Shown here: positions 49,389 to 59,981 of the stretch, piece after piece
Numbering within the stretch: position 1 is the first letter of the stretch
Layout: every line of letters starts with the position of its first letter
Translations under genes and position numbers: made by a program
DNA from: Auriscalpium vulgare
Taxonomy: Eukaryota > Basidiomycota > Agaricomycetes > Russulales > Auriscalpiaceae
DNA length: 64,000 bases
Reading direction: 5' to 3'
Assembly (NCBI GenBank): GCA_019915015.1
Contig: JAHBBC010000003.1
Coordinates: 186,001-250,000, forward strand
The notes under the pieces: model-generated
What the model was told of the DNA's origin: nothing
The model's database searches: none
What the model saw: only the letters and a program-made list of their open reading frames with translations

Positions 49389-51503
49389 CTATTCTGCGCC
49401 TGCAAGCTCACCAGCTCCATCCCATAAGACCTCGTGCGTCTCCTCTCCCCTTGTCAAGCGTTCTTGCCGATCTTTCCAATCCCTCCATCCTGCCCAGACA
49501 GCCAGCCCAAGCGCCAGAATGCAGGCACTGATCGAAAGATTCATTGACGCGATGTAACACTCCCTCCCCTCTATGCATTCATGCGCAGATCTCGACCCTA
49601 GGGGAGGCGTCACGGTGATATTCATCGCAACATCCGATGAGTCAACTGGGTTGTGTGCGTCCAGATTGCGTCCAAATGCAAGGGAAAAAAGATTGCCCCC
49701 AATGACAGGCGCTAGAGAAATATAGCCCCAGTTCTCTGAAAAATGCGCTTCGAAACGAACAACAGCGTCAGTTGACACATAGCAACTCTCAAGAGTAAGG
49801 CCACCTACCGAGACCAAACCACTCAATGCAAATTGTGGGTAACAGTCCAAAGAGGCTGCCGTACGCCAATCCCAATAACGCACTTGCTAACCAGAGGTTG
49901 TGGACATCGTCCACGGTATAGAGAAAGACCTGGGAAAGAATGAAGAGGCTCGCGACGAGCGATATGCAGAATGACCGGGGATAATGGAACCGGGACTTGA
50001 CTATGTCGGCGATGATGCCGATGACAACCCGCCCAGTAAAGTTCATCAAGCTGACAGTGGAGACTTGAGCTGCCTGCCACACAGATGCTTCAACTTCGTC
50101 ATATGCAGGGTTGCCCTTCGAGAACAGAGCTTGCGCGATCGCGCCAGCATTATTGATATCTGAAATACTGTCAGAGAGTAGCCAATGGCATCCCTGAGGA
50201 CGTACACATTAGACCTGTCCCACTCACTGTGAAAGCTCGTATCAGTGTGCTGGACAGCTTATCTATCGGGTAAAAGCTCACATAAGATATTAATGCATAC
50301 TACCAACCAGAAGTCTGAGGACTTCAGGAGGCTCAACGCGTGAAGATCGACGCCTCGCCCTTCTACTATCTTCTTGATGGGTGGCTTGTCAGCCTCAACC
50401 AAAGCACCTATGCTTCTGGAACGGCTACGTTGCTGGAAGCCCTCTAGACTTCCGGAAGGTGATAACTCTACAGAATCATTGAGAGTGGTGCGCAGATGAT
50501 CGCCTGGTCGGCGCGGGGTATTGTCTTCGTTATCATCATCGCTTTCGGTGTCGGTGAGTAGAAGATGAATTTGGCTTGAACTCGGCTGGTCAAGTACACG
50601 GTCGGGATCCGACGCAGATAGCGGCGCGTAGTGCTCTCCTGTGCCATGCTCCAGGGTGTGCATTACTTCGTTTGGGGGCAGGGCGACGGGACGGAGGAAG
50701 AAAAATCCCCATATCATAGGTAATGAGGTGCCCAAGGCAAGAACGAGGAGGAAGTCTGATGTGTTGCCTGGGAAGAGCATATGGGAGATGGCGGAGAAGA
50801 AGAACGCCGACAGTCCGAAGCCAGACATGACGATGCCGACCACCACAGCACGCTAAATATAGGAGATCAGTCGCGAGCAATCTGATATTGATCGATGGAC
50901 TTGCGTAACGGTCGGGAAAGCTTTTCGCTGTCGAATTGATGGCGCTCGCCATTCCTGCGCAACCACCCAGGCCAGTGGAGAATCCGCAAACTATGAGCAG
51001 TCCGAAGTGAAGATGGCTCAGGTTTTCGCCCTCGTCCAGACCCGAGTCGTAGAGAATACGCATCCCTGAGTAGCCCGATAGGAGGAGGATGAAGGCCCCT
51101 GCAAGCAGCGGCCGAGGGCCCTTTCCATCCACAAGCTTCCCCCAAGCCGGGCCGCTTGTGTACACGCCAACTAGACAGCGAGACATGTCAATTCGTGCCC
51201 GTGTACACAAGATGGGACGCCCACCATTGCCAGCAAGAGCGACCAGGTTCAACTGAGTGTGCGTGAGGTGGAGGCGAGAACCCAGTTGCGGCGCATAAGC
51301 TGCTTCGAGATGAGTGGGAATTGCAGTTTCGTTTCGCAATGATAAACGCACCAGAGACGACCTGGTTGTCCAACAGGGTCAACTGGGAAACAATCAAGAG
51401 AGCCACCACGTACGTAGTTCGTTCCCGAGCCTATGCTCGCCAAAAGCGACGAGAAGAGCGTCAATAACCGGGTGAAACCCAGGATGGGTACCGGATCGGT
51501 CAT
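49389..51503 (-). CDS. MFS transporter, nodulin-like/Mch1 type
   Basis: This is a 12-helix transporter of the major facilitator superfamily; the substrate is unknown. It starts MTDPVPILGFTRLLTLFSSLLASIGSGTNYV at 51503 (short form RLLTLFSSLLASIGSG) and runs over about eight exons. Helices seen include LLAGAFILLLSGYSGM, HFGLLIVCGFSTGLGGCAG, VVVGIVMSGFGLSAFFFSA and LVLALGTSLPMIWGFFFL. A long acidic cytosolic loop (LLLTDTESDDDNEDN) then separates the two halves. The second half has RVVIGIIADIVKSRF, LLGLAYGSLFGLLPTI and a last helix SISACILALGLAVWAGW before an acidic tail ending LAGAE. The layout, with a large central loop and the GLGGCAGMASAIN segment after helix 4, fits the nodulin-like/Mch1 group of fungal MFS proteins. 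Stop TAG is at 49389-49391. Confidence 0.85.
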
Positions 51504-51919
51504 GGCGGGCGGCGTGATTATCCGGTTTTGCTTGTACGGGTATCAACACAAGCTCATGAGCAATTTGACGGGCTGTAGGATTGCGGGCAGTATGGAGAGC
51601 GGGATGAGGAAGGTGAGACAAAGGGGCCGGCAGGCAATCCGTTACCGTCTGACAGCGACACACAGCGGCGCGATATGATGATGTCGCGCTTTACATAACA
51701 AGCGCGCGGTTCACGGGGACTTGTCCACAACGCGTCTCGCGTGCACCGACCGCTTCAAGTTCGTCGCCGTCGCCCACTCTCCTCGACGTTCACACCCCCA
51801 GCGACTGCGCAGTACTCACAAGTCACCACGCACCTCCACGCACGCGTCTCTCGTTGTCCGGTCACACACGCGGGTTCCTGCAGGCTTCCAACCATAGGAT
51901 CCCCCGTAGGCCCTCGTCG
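51504..51919. promoter_or_regulatory. Divergent promoter region
   Basis: The 416 bases between the MFS and SAMHD1-like start codons must hold both promoters. I see no TATA box or clear factor site. Confidence 0.5.
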
Positions 51920-54398
51920 ATGTCTCAACCCGCCTTTCTCAACCATCCTTCCCGTAGCCACGACGGTATGCGCTGGATCAGGGACCCCGTTCATGACTAT
52001 GGTAAGGATGCCCAGGCTTGCGTCGCCGTCGCCTTCTCATCTACGCTCTTCGCCTAGTCCCGTTCGGCGACCATGTCTGGGGTGTGGTTGATACGTGCGT
52101 GCTCTCTCCGGGACTACTGCATGTATTCATAGCGTGCTCTTCCAGGAAACATTTCCAGCGCCTGCGCAGCATCAAACAGCTGGGCACATCGTATTATGTA
52201 TGGTCCGGGGCGTCACATAATAGATTCGAGCATAGCTTGGGTAATTTCCCTCATTCATGCCAACGTCGTGATGTTGATAGGTGCTCATAGGTGTTGCCCA
52301 TCTGGCGCGCCAGATGGCTCTGCATCTTCAGCAGGCCCAGCCTGAGCTCGGGATCACCGACAGGGATGTTCGTTGCGTTGAGCTTGCGGGACTGTGTCAC
52401 GACCTTGGACATGGCCCATGGAGCCATGTTTGGGACAGTATGTTTATTCCGCGCGCTTTGTAAGTGTCAGATTCTTTTATAAAGCTGACTGACCGTGATG
52501 TATGCTCATGTGCAGGAAAGGCAAGGGATGGCAGCATGAGCATGCGTCCGAGATGATGTTTGATGATATGATAAGGGAGTACAAGTTGGATTTCCCTGCT
52601 GCCGATGTCCTCTTCATCAAGGCCCTCATCGCTGGTGATGAGACCCGTTGCCGGTACGTCAGAATTGTGCAGCACAGTAAGTTCACGACTGGACATATAC
52701 GTCCACAGCACCCCCGCCGAGAAGCCATTCTTGTTCGAGATTGTCGCCAACAAGCGCAATGGCATCGACGTCGACAAGTAAAAACTGCTTATTTTGTGCC
52801 GTCATCTCAACAACTGACGTTTTCTCAGATTCGATTACATTGCGCGTGACGGACGTGCCATAGGCGAGCAGCAGAATCTGTCTCTCACTCGGTACTACAG
52901 CTTTGCTCTGCCAAAGCGCATGGTGTTGACCCTGCTCCAGTCTCATCAGCTCGGCGAGAGTAATTGAAAACCAGATATGCTATGACATCAAGGATGCGAA
53001 CCAGATATACGAGGTCTGTTACCAACGCTTCAGCTTGCACAAGCGCATATACAATCACAAGACTGGTCTGTCGTCAATTCCATGCTTTTTGGCAAGTCTG
53101 ACACAATGCTATCAGCAAAAGCAATCGAGCACATGCTCGTCGACGCCATCATGGCAGCAGAACCGTACATGAAGATTGCCGAGCAGATTGAGGACCCCAA
53201 GATGTACCTTCGCCTCACAGACGATATCATGCCTTTCATTGAGCGTACTGAAAATCCGGTAGGCATTCATTTTCCTGTTTTTCAGTTTGCTGACAGTCAC
53301 CTGTCAGGAGCTCGAGGAGGCTCGCAGAATATTCGAAAGGGTTCGAAACCGCGACCTCTACCGATGCGTCGACTACAAAGTGTTTGACTGGGATGACGAA
53401 CCATCGCTGAACTCGGTCATCACGGCGGAGGCGATAGTCGCAGAGGCGAAGCGCTTGTTCCCCGACGTCCCGCCGTCTCCCCGCATGATCGAGGCACCCC
53501 ACGACGATAAACTATATCCCGAAGACGTCGCAGAACTCACCGCGGACCATGTCATCGTCACTTTGTCAAAAATGCATTACGGGATGAAGGCACAAAACCC
53601 GCTGGACTCCATTAAGTTCTACTCAAAGACCCACCCGAACGGTTCGTCTGTATCACTTGAATCTGTTCTGTTTTCCGATCTCGCATGCAGAGTGCGCCAA
53701 CGCGCAAAAGGGAGACTTGTCGACGCTGATGCCAAAAATCTTTGGAGAAGTCATGCTCAGAGTTTACACGAAGGAGATGCGGTGAGCGTCTCTGCAGCTG
53801 CCCTGTTTGCTCTCTAAAAATCTGTCGGTATAGCTTCTTCGGACTAGTGCAAGCTGGGTATCGATCTATCTATGAACGTTGGTTCGAAGAGAACAAGAAG
53901 GCCGAGTCTGAGGGTCCCGGCACCGAGCAAAATTCGCCCGCTGCGACGGAAGAGCCCATCGAACGACCCCGCACACCGGTCAAACGCCAGCTGAGCAAGG
54001 TGTCCAGCTTCAAAAGCATGGTCAGCGACAGTGGCGGCGCAGTTCTTGAACACAATAGCTTCACTCGCGTCCCTGTGCACTTTGGTCGCCACATGTCGCC
54101 CACCCGCCTCGGCAAGTCCCCGGATGCTACCTTCGCTCTGCCGGCGGCGGCGGCGGCGGAAGCCTCCGATCCTCCGCTGTTGTTCTCGCCGTCGCGGACG
54201 GCCGTGCCGTCGTCCCCAGCGGATGCCTCAGATCTCCAACGACTATTCCAGGCCCCGACTCCTCCATCCACGCGGGCTGGACCGTCTAATGTCGAGGGTG
54301 GTAGTGGTAAGAAAAGAGGACGAGAAAATTCCAAAGGAAAGGAAACTGGGAAGAGAGGCGGATCGAAGAGCCCTCCCAAAAAGCAGAGGAATGTATAA
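51920..54398 (+). CDS. HD-domain dNTP triphosphohydrolase (SAMHD1-like)
   Basis: This is an HD phosphohydrolase resembling SAMHD1, which cuts dNTPs to nucleoside and triphosphate. The N-terminus reads [24 protein letters not shown], then [38 protein letters not shown] and the metal site [14 protein letters not shown], and [12 protein letters not shown] with the last aspartate. The H...HD...D set is complete. The C-terminal regulatory part continues to [17 protein letters not shown], as in SAMHD1. A fungal extension of about 170 residues follows, disordered, ending in a basic nuclear signal-like stretch ([12 protein letters not shown]). There is no SAM domain. About ten exons, with introns near 50 nt. 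The stop TAA is at 54396-54398. Nuclear location is inferred from the tail. Confidence 0.9.
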
Positions 54399-54714
54399 GC
54401 TGTTCTGCTGTTGAAAAGTACACATATAAGCGCCTGTCCTATTGCACCATGCACCTAATAGCTATATGTCCCATGATTATTATATGGCACTAAATACATT
54501 GTTTCTCCGGTAATTCCTTGTGGGTTTGTAAACATAGCTTGACATTCGGCTAGGAGTGCTCCGGCAAGGTCATGCTCCGTGGATATATGTATGGGCGGTG
54601 TGGAATATATAAAGTACAGTATGCAGACACCCAAAGGTGTTCGTACATCAACTTTGATCACTACCCACAAGACTACCCGACAATGAAGAATCATAGAGAG
54701 CTTGCCAAAGACCA
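54399..54714. other. Convergent intergenic region with a TATA element
   Basis: These 316 bases lie between two converging 3' ends. A perfect TATATAAA stands at 54606-54613 on the plus strand. No gene was recognised. Confidence 0.5.
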
Positions 54715-56394
54715 TCAACACAGTGGCAGGCGTATGATCTGCTGATACTCACCTGTTTGTTGCTGCATGCCATTGTGCGGCCCCCCACCCTCACCCTGAC
54801 CGGACGTGGCCATGTTCCTACCATTGGCGGGCGAGCGGTCATGCTGATCATCTGGGGGAGGTCCCAACGATCCCATGACCGCTTCTTCTGCACTCTCTTC
54901 CTCCTCTCTGCGCATTTGCATGTGGGGCACCATGCCACCCGATACATGGACCTGCATGACGCTCTGCATGTGCCCCATGTCTGGCGGGCCGACGTTGCCC
55001 ATCACGCCATCGAGAACGCCTTGCGGCGTGACACCCTGCAAGCCCGAGGCACGTCCCTCCACCCGCCGAACGAACTCGCCCCACACTGCACGCTCATCAC
55101 GTCCCATGGCCTCAAAAATTGACCGTACATCCTCCTCTGCCTTCCTCCAAACGCCACGATGTCGGCAAACTGTGCTCTTCACGTAGCGACACCCAAACAC
55201 ACGCTCGAAGGCCGCGCGCTGCGTCAGTGTAGGCATTGCAGTGATCAGGCCATCCATCTGCCGAAAGCCGGCGGCAACCTCGGAGACGGTGTAGTCATTT
55301 GGCCAACGCTTCAATGGAGGATGCGGGTGGTAAGGAATCGGCGCCGGAGAAGATTGTGGCGAGCGCAAGTGCGGAGGCAGAGCCTCGGGTGATTGTGCGT
55401 TATGGATCGTTGGGGCAGGTGTGGGGGTTGGCGAATTATGCACCGATGCGTAGAGAGAGCCTTGCTGAAAGCTGTACGGTTGCGGTTTCGGCGTGCTGCC
55501 ATTGCGACTTGCGGGACTCGGTGCCGAGCCTTGTATGGATTGTGCACCGTTCCCATTTGCAACTTGTATGGGTATTTGATTTTGCCCATGGTGCTTGGGG
55601 GTGGACAGATTCTGTGGATAGCTCTGAGGCTGGCTGACAGGAATCGCGTACTGGTGCGGCTGGGGTTGAGAGGGACTGCCATGGTATATGCCCTCCGCCG
55701 CGTAGAATTTGGCCGGCGGTGACGCGTCCACCGGAGGCTCTGGAGCAGGACGCTTGAGAGAGGTTTGGGGAGCAGACGAAACAGGGAAGTGTCGCTGCTC
55801 CGAGCGTGGCTGAGACGCGATCTCCTCCTGAATCCCGGGACACTCTTCCTCGGATAGGCCATCCAAGAGGCTCTTGCGCAGGCGGTAGAGGACACGCTGT
55901 TCAGTCTCCACCAGACGGACGGTGTCGACCATATGTTGCTCCCAGTGCCCGGATGCAGGGTTGTAAGCATCGAGAAAGGATGTTTGATTGAGAGAGAGGG
56001 AGGTGAGCAGGGAAGGGAATTGAGTCAACTGCAGAAAGGGGAACGTCGGAAGAGGGTGAAGGAATCGCAGGGGCATTGTGTGTGCCTAGCAATAATAACG
56101 GATCAGTCAAGCAGAACGGATCAGTCAAGCAGTCGTCCATGGCCCGCGAACAGGACGAGGGGAGATCACACTTACTTTGTACCATATGACAAGCATGACG
56201 GATCGCTTGTAGAGCTCTTCACTCTGATGGGCAGCCTGGGCGTGGTGGGCATGAGCAGATGTGTCATTGGGGATGTCAGCGCTGGTATAAAGCAGAGGCT
56301 GGTTCTGCTGGTGGCACGGAGATGTCAGTCGGGGTGCGCACGAGATGTGCGCTGCACGTACGGATGAGTTGGGCGGCCGGGCACGGATGTCCAT
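54715..56394 (-). CDS. Pro/Gln-rich orphan protein, probably nuclear
   Basis: I do not recognise this 511-residue protein. Exons 56362-56394, 56176-56307 and 54715-56085 join in frame. The N-terminal part looks conserved: SEELYKRSVMLVIWYKAHTMPLRFL (given shorter as LYKRSVMLVIWYKAHT), followed by an aromatic stretch and EQHMVDTVRLVETEQRVLYRLRKSLLDGL, a likely coiled helix. The middle 180 residues are rich in Pro, Gln and Ser. A second globular part (YTVSEVAAGFRQMDGLITAM, CRYVKSTVCRHRGVWRKAEED) suggests a small domain of about 110 residues. A Gly/Met/Gln-rich tail ends the protein. The composition resembles transcription co-regulators; this is only an impression. It diverges from Rqc1 with about 260 bp between starts. 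Confidence 0.75.
56097..56132. repeat. 18-bp tandem duplication inside an intron
   Basis: AACGGATCAGTCAAGCAG occurs twice without change, within the 90-nt second intron (56086-56175) of the orphan gene. Confidence 0.9.
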
Positions 56395-56633
56395 GGTGGC
56401 AAGATGGAGTTGTGGGTGTGCTATGCGGGGTGCATGCGGGTGCGGGCTGGGTTGCTGGCGACATGAAGGGAACGGAGTGAGGAGATGAGCGCGCGATGAG
56501 CGACGGGCTGAGAGACTGGTGAGCGGACGACGTACCGGTGGACGAACGAGAGGCGTGGTGGCTGTGCACACCCGTGGACCCCTAAGGGTCCGCGCTCTCC
56601 GGCCCGCCACCCGCCCAGTCCACTTGCCCTCCA

Positions 56634-56653
56634 CCGCGACCGCGACCGCGACC
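56634..56653. repeat. Hexamer microsatellite before Rqc1
   Basis: The unit CCGCGA is repeated about four times and ends directly at the Rqc1 start codon, so it lies in the 5' leader. Confidence 0.8.
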
Positions 56654-59635
56654 GCGACCATGCCCGCCCGTCTCAGCAAGCGCCAACAGCGCCAGCTACA
56701 AGACCTCTCGCCGCCCGACGCCGTCACAGACGAGTCCGATCAAGACCGCCTCCCAGCCAAGACCGCATTTGCAGCCGTGCGTTCGCCTCTCGCGTCCTTC
56801 ATCCGGCCCTGACCAGATCTCCGCATTAGCTTGTCAATGACCTTGAGCCTGACGACGATGAGAGCGCGTCGGAGAGCGCACACAAGTCAAAAAAGGTGCG
56901 GTAGCGGTTATGTCTTTACCATCCTTCTCTCCCTGACTTTCTTGCGGAAGGCTAAGAAGAAGAAGAAGAAGAAGGACTCTGCGGCCACCCCCGCTGTGGC
57001 AACACCCGCACCGGATACCCCTGTAGGGACACGAGCACCGGCGGATGTTAGCCCGCCTGTGCCTGCTTCACCGTCGGGCCCGTCCAAGAAGGAGTGGAAG
57101 GCTCTCAAGAAGGCCAAAGCGAAGGAGAAAAGGTCAGAAAAGGATGATATTGACAAGGCTCTCGAAGAGCTTGCAATCAAGTATACAGCCCTCCTGTATC
57201 ATAATCCATCAGAGTTGATTCGATCAAGCACAGGTATCCAGACCTCAGCGAGGCTTCGACCTCGTCCGCAGGGAAGCAGCCTATCAGGCGGTCGCTCGCT
57301 AATGACCTCCACACCCTCCTTGCTGTCTCTATCAATCATTTAGATACCGAAGCCGAAATGCGCAAATTCTTCGGCGCGAAGGTCGTCTCTGGTAGCAACA
57401 GAGCTGCCGCTGGGTCCGCAACTGCTCGGCGGCAGCCTACTACTCAACGCTCGAATTTGACCAAGCCAAAGCCAAATTGGTGGCCAGCGAAGCTGCGCGA
57501 AGGCCTTACGCTGCGTGCCCTCACAGACGAAGAGTTGCAAAGTAAAGTCACGCGCAGCCTGTGGACCGATGATAACGAGCGATGGTGGACTATGGAGTAC
57601 AGCAAGCGTTACAAAGGCGTAACGCGGATGTTCCTACAAGTCGTGCTTTCAGGCGGTAAGGTGTCGACTAGCTGTATGAGCTGGCTTCTGAGACAAGCCA
57701 CAGATCCCGAGGGATTGTACGCGATCATCAGGCAAGTACCATGGCACGCCGACGCGTTACTGCAGCTTGCCGAACTATACAGTCATCGGGAAGGTCAGCG
57801 AGTTCAATACGCTTTTGGAATTAACGTATCTCACAGATATTTAGAGCACAGCCAAGCCGCCGATTTCATTGAGCGAGCGATGTTTACATACGAACGCGCT
57901 TTTGTCGGCGCATTTACTTTCACTAGCGGCACGAACAGGCTCGACTTCGACCATGTTGAGAATCGGCCTTTCTTCCTATCGCTCCATCGACAGGTCATGT
58001 ACGTTCTCCTTTGTATTTTCTGTTCGAAACAGAGTTCAAACATAGGGATTTCAGTGATCTGCAGCGTCGTGGAGTTGTTCGCACGGCGTTCGAATTTGCA
58101 CGGCTTCTATATAGTCTGGATCCCTGGTCAGACCCACATGGGGCTCTTTTGCACTTGGATTTCCTTGCTATCAAGGCTGGGATGTATCAGTGGCTCTTGG
58201 ATCTCGTCGACGTCTTTGAATGCTCTACAAGAATCGAGGACAAGGACCAGCCCCAAGCACCCGCCTTAGCACTTCCTGGTGTGGCGTACGCTGTGGCACT
58301 GGCATGGAGAGCAAAGAACGCAGAGGCAGAGGTGAGTTATCGATTGTTTCTCGTCGAATTCTTTCATTGAGAGTGTCGCGACAGGCCACGGCAGCGTTGA
58401 AGCGCGCAGTCATCGAATTTCCATCAATTGTCACTCTTCTCGCGGATAAGGCCGACATTTCTCTACCGGCAGAAGTGAGAAGCCACCCAGCTTTCAGGGT
58501 CTACACAAGAGACAGGTATGTGTGCAAGCAACTTACCTGTATACTCGTCCTCAGGCCCAAGCGCCATAGCTCTGCTGCTACAGAGGAATCCCTGCTCCAT
58601 CTGCTGTCTCATCTATACGTCCAAAGATCACATGGCCTCTGGAAGGATCCAAAGCAGTCTTCGTGGTTTGTGGAGACCGTCGGGCAGGTTGTTCGAGCCG
58701 GTGAACTGCCGTCTACTGCCCTCGGCAGCAAGGGTCATCAGTACATGCGCAACCTCGCGCGTACGCCTGCATTTCCAGTCTCCATCTACCGTCATGTCAT
58801 GGTCCTTGGCTCCTCTGCACAAAGGCTCCTTGCCTATATACCGGCCCAAGTTGCAAGTCTCAACAGCCTGGCCTGCGACCCACTGCCACCGCCTACCCGA
58901 GTCAGCATGTACGACGACGAATTCTTCCGAGGGTCCGAGGACGCATTCACCGGCGCAGCAGGAGGTCAAAGAGGCCAGGCCGCAAACGCACGCATGTTAG
59001 AACGACTGGTTCCTGATCCCTTGATGCGACGGCAGCTCCAGGTCCGCGCAGACTTCGTTTCTCTGTCGCTGTCTAGACCTTCACCGAAGCTGATCTTTTG
59101 CGTCTGCAAGGAATTTTTCGACGGCCACCCGCGATTACTGCAGCTCTTTCCTGGAGGCGTCGTACAGTTTGCCCAGGTGGCGGGTAATCTGCCGGAAGAT
59201 GTCCTGCAAGAGCTCATGCTAGCACAAGTGATGCAAGAAGAGGGCGGCGCCGCGCACGGCGGGATGCCGGGTGGCATGCCTGGCGAGGACATGGTAGCGT
59301 TGGAGTTTCTTGAAGAATTCGATAATGGTCAAACGGATGGTGATGATAACGAAGTTGAAAGAGATCATGAACACAGGGGCTTGGACCCGGACGCAGAAGC
59401 TGGAACGGAGGATGAAGATGAGGATGAGGAGGATGAGGATGAGGATGAGGCGAGTCTTCCTAGTGGAAGCTCAGACATCCACCTAGCTAACTGTTCGTCT
59501 CAGGAAGTCGCACCGATGCCTGTTCGAGTCCTCAGGAATATCTTCAATCGCTTCTGGGGTGGAGGTGCAGCGCAGGATGCGGACTCGGAGGAGTCGGAGG
59601 AAGATGGAGAAATCGCGTTGGACGACGTAGACTAA
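56654..59635 (+). CDS. RQC1: Rqc1/TCF25 ribosome quality control factor
   Basis: Rqc1 (TCF25 in animals) belongs to the ribosome quality control complex that marks stalled nascent chains on 60S subunits for degradation. It starts MPARLSKRQQRQLQDL and has an acidic segment (LEPDDDESASESAHKSKK) and a long Lys tract (AKKKKKKKD) typical of the family N-terminus. The conserved TCF25 domain follows: DTEAEMRKFFGAKVV, NWWPAKLREGLTLR, RWWTMEYSKRYKGVTRMF, HADALLQLAELYSH, FVGAFTFTSGTNRLDF, RPFFLSLHRQVIYF and DPWSDPHGALLHLDFLAIKAG. The C-terminus is very acidic (EDEDEDEEDEDEDEA) and ends DGEIALDDVD with the stop at 59633-59635. About nine exons are present. Ubiquitin ligase Ltn1 and Rqc2 are the known partners. 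Confidence 0.92.
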
Positions 59636-59981
59636 AGGACGTAGATACAAATGATGTTGTAGGATCAGTTGCACATGTTGCACATGTTCGAGTGTCTGCA
59701 TTCGCAGCATACAGAATGTAGTGTATACTGAGAGGAACTGAGTACTCTCGATGTCGGATGGACTCTATCGAGACCCTAACCTGAGGTGCTGACCACCGGT
59801 CCGTCCACTGCGGCCCGCGCGGCGCGCACCCGCCGCCGCTCACCGAAAATCCGTAGTGAACTTGCGCCTCGTCAACCAACTCTAGCCAGTGGTAAGCGGT
59901 CCGTCTATTTGCACTGAACGTCATTGAAAGATCAGCTTTACTTGGTGCAGCGCGTCCATAGGTCTTCGGGCGTCACCAAGT
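59636..59981. promoter_or_regulatory. Urb1 promoter region with telobox-like motif
   Basis: The 346 bases between Rqc1 and Urb1 contain ACCCTAACC at 59773-59781, about 200 bp before the Urb1 start. No TATA box was found. Confidence 0.45.
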
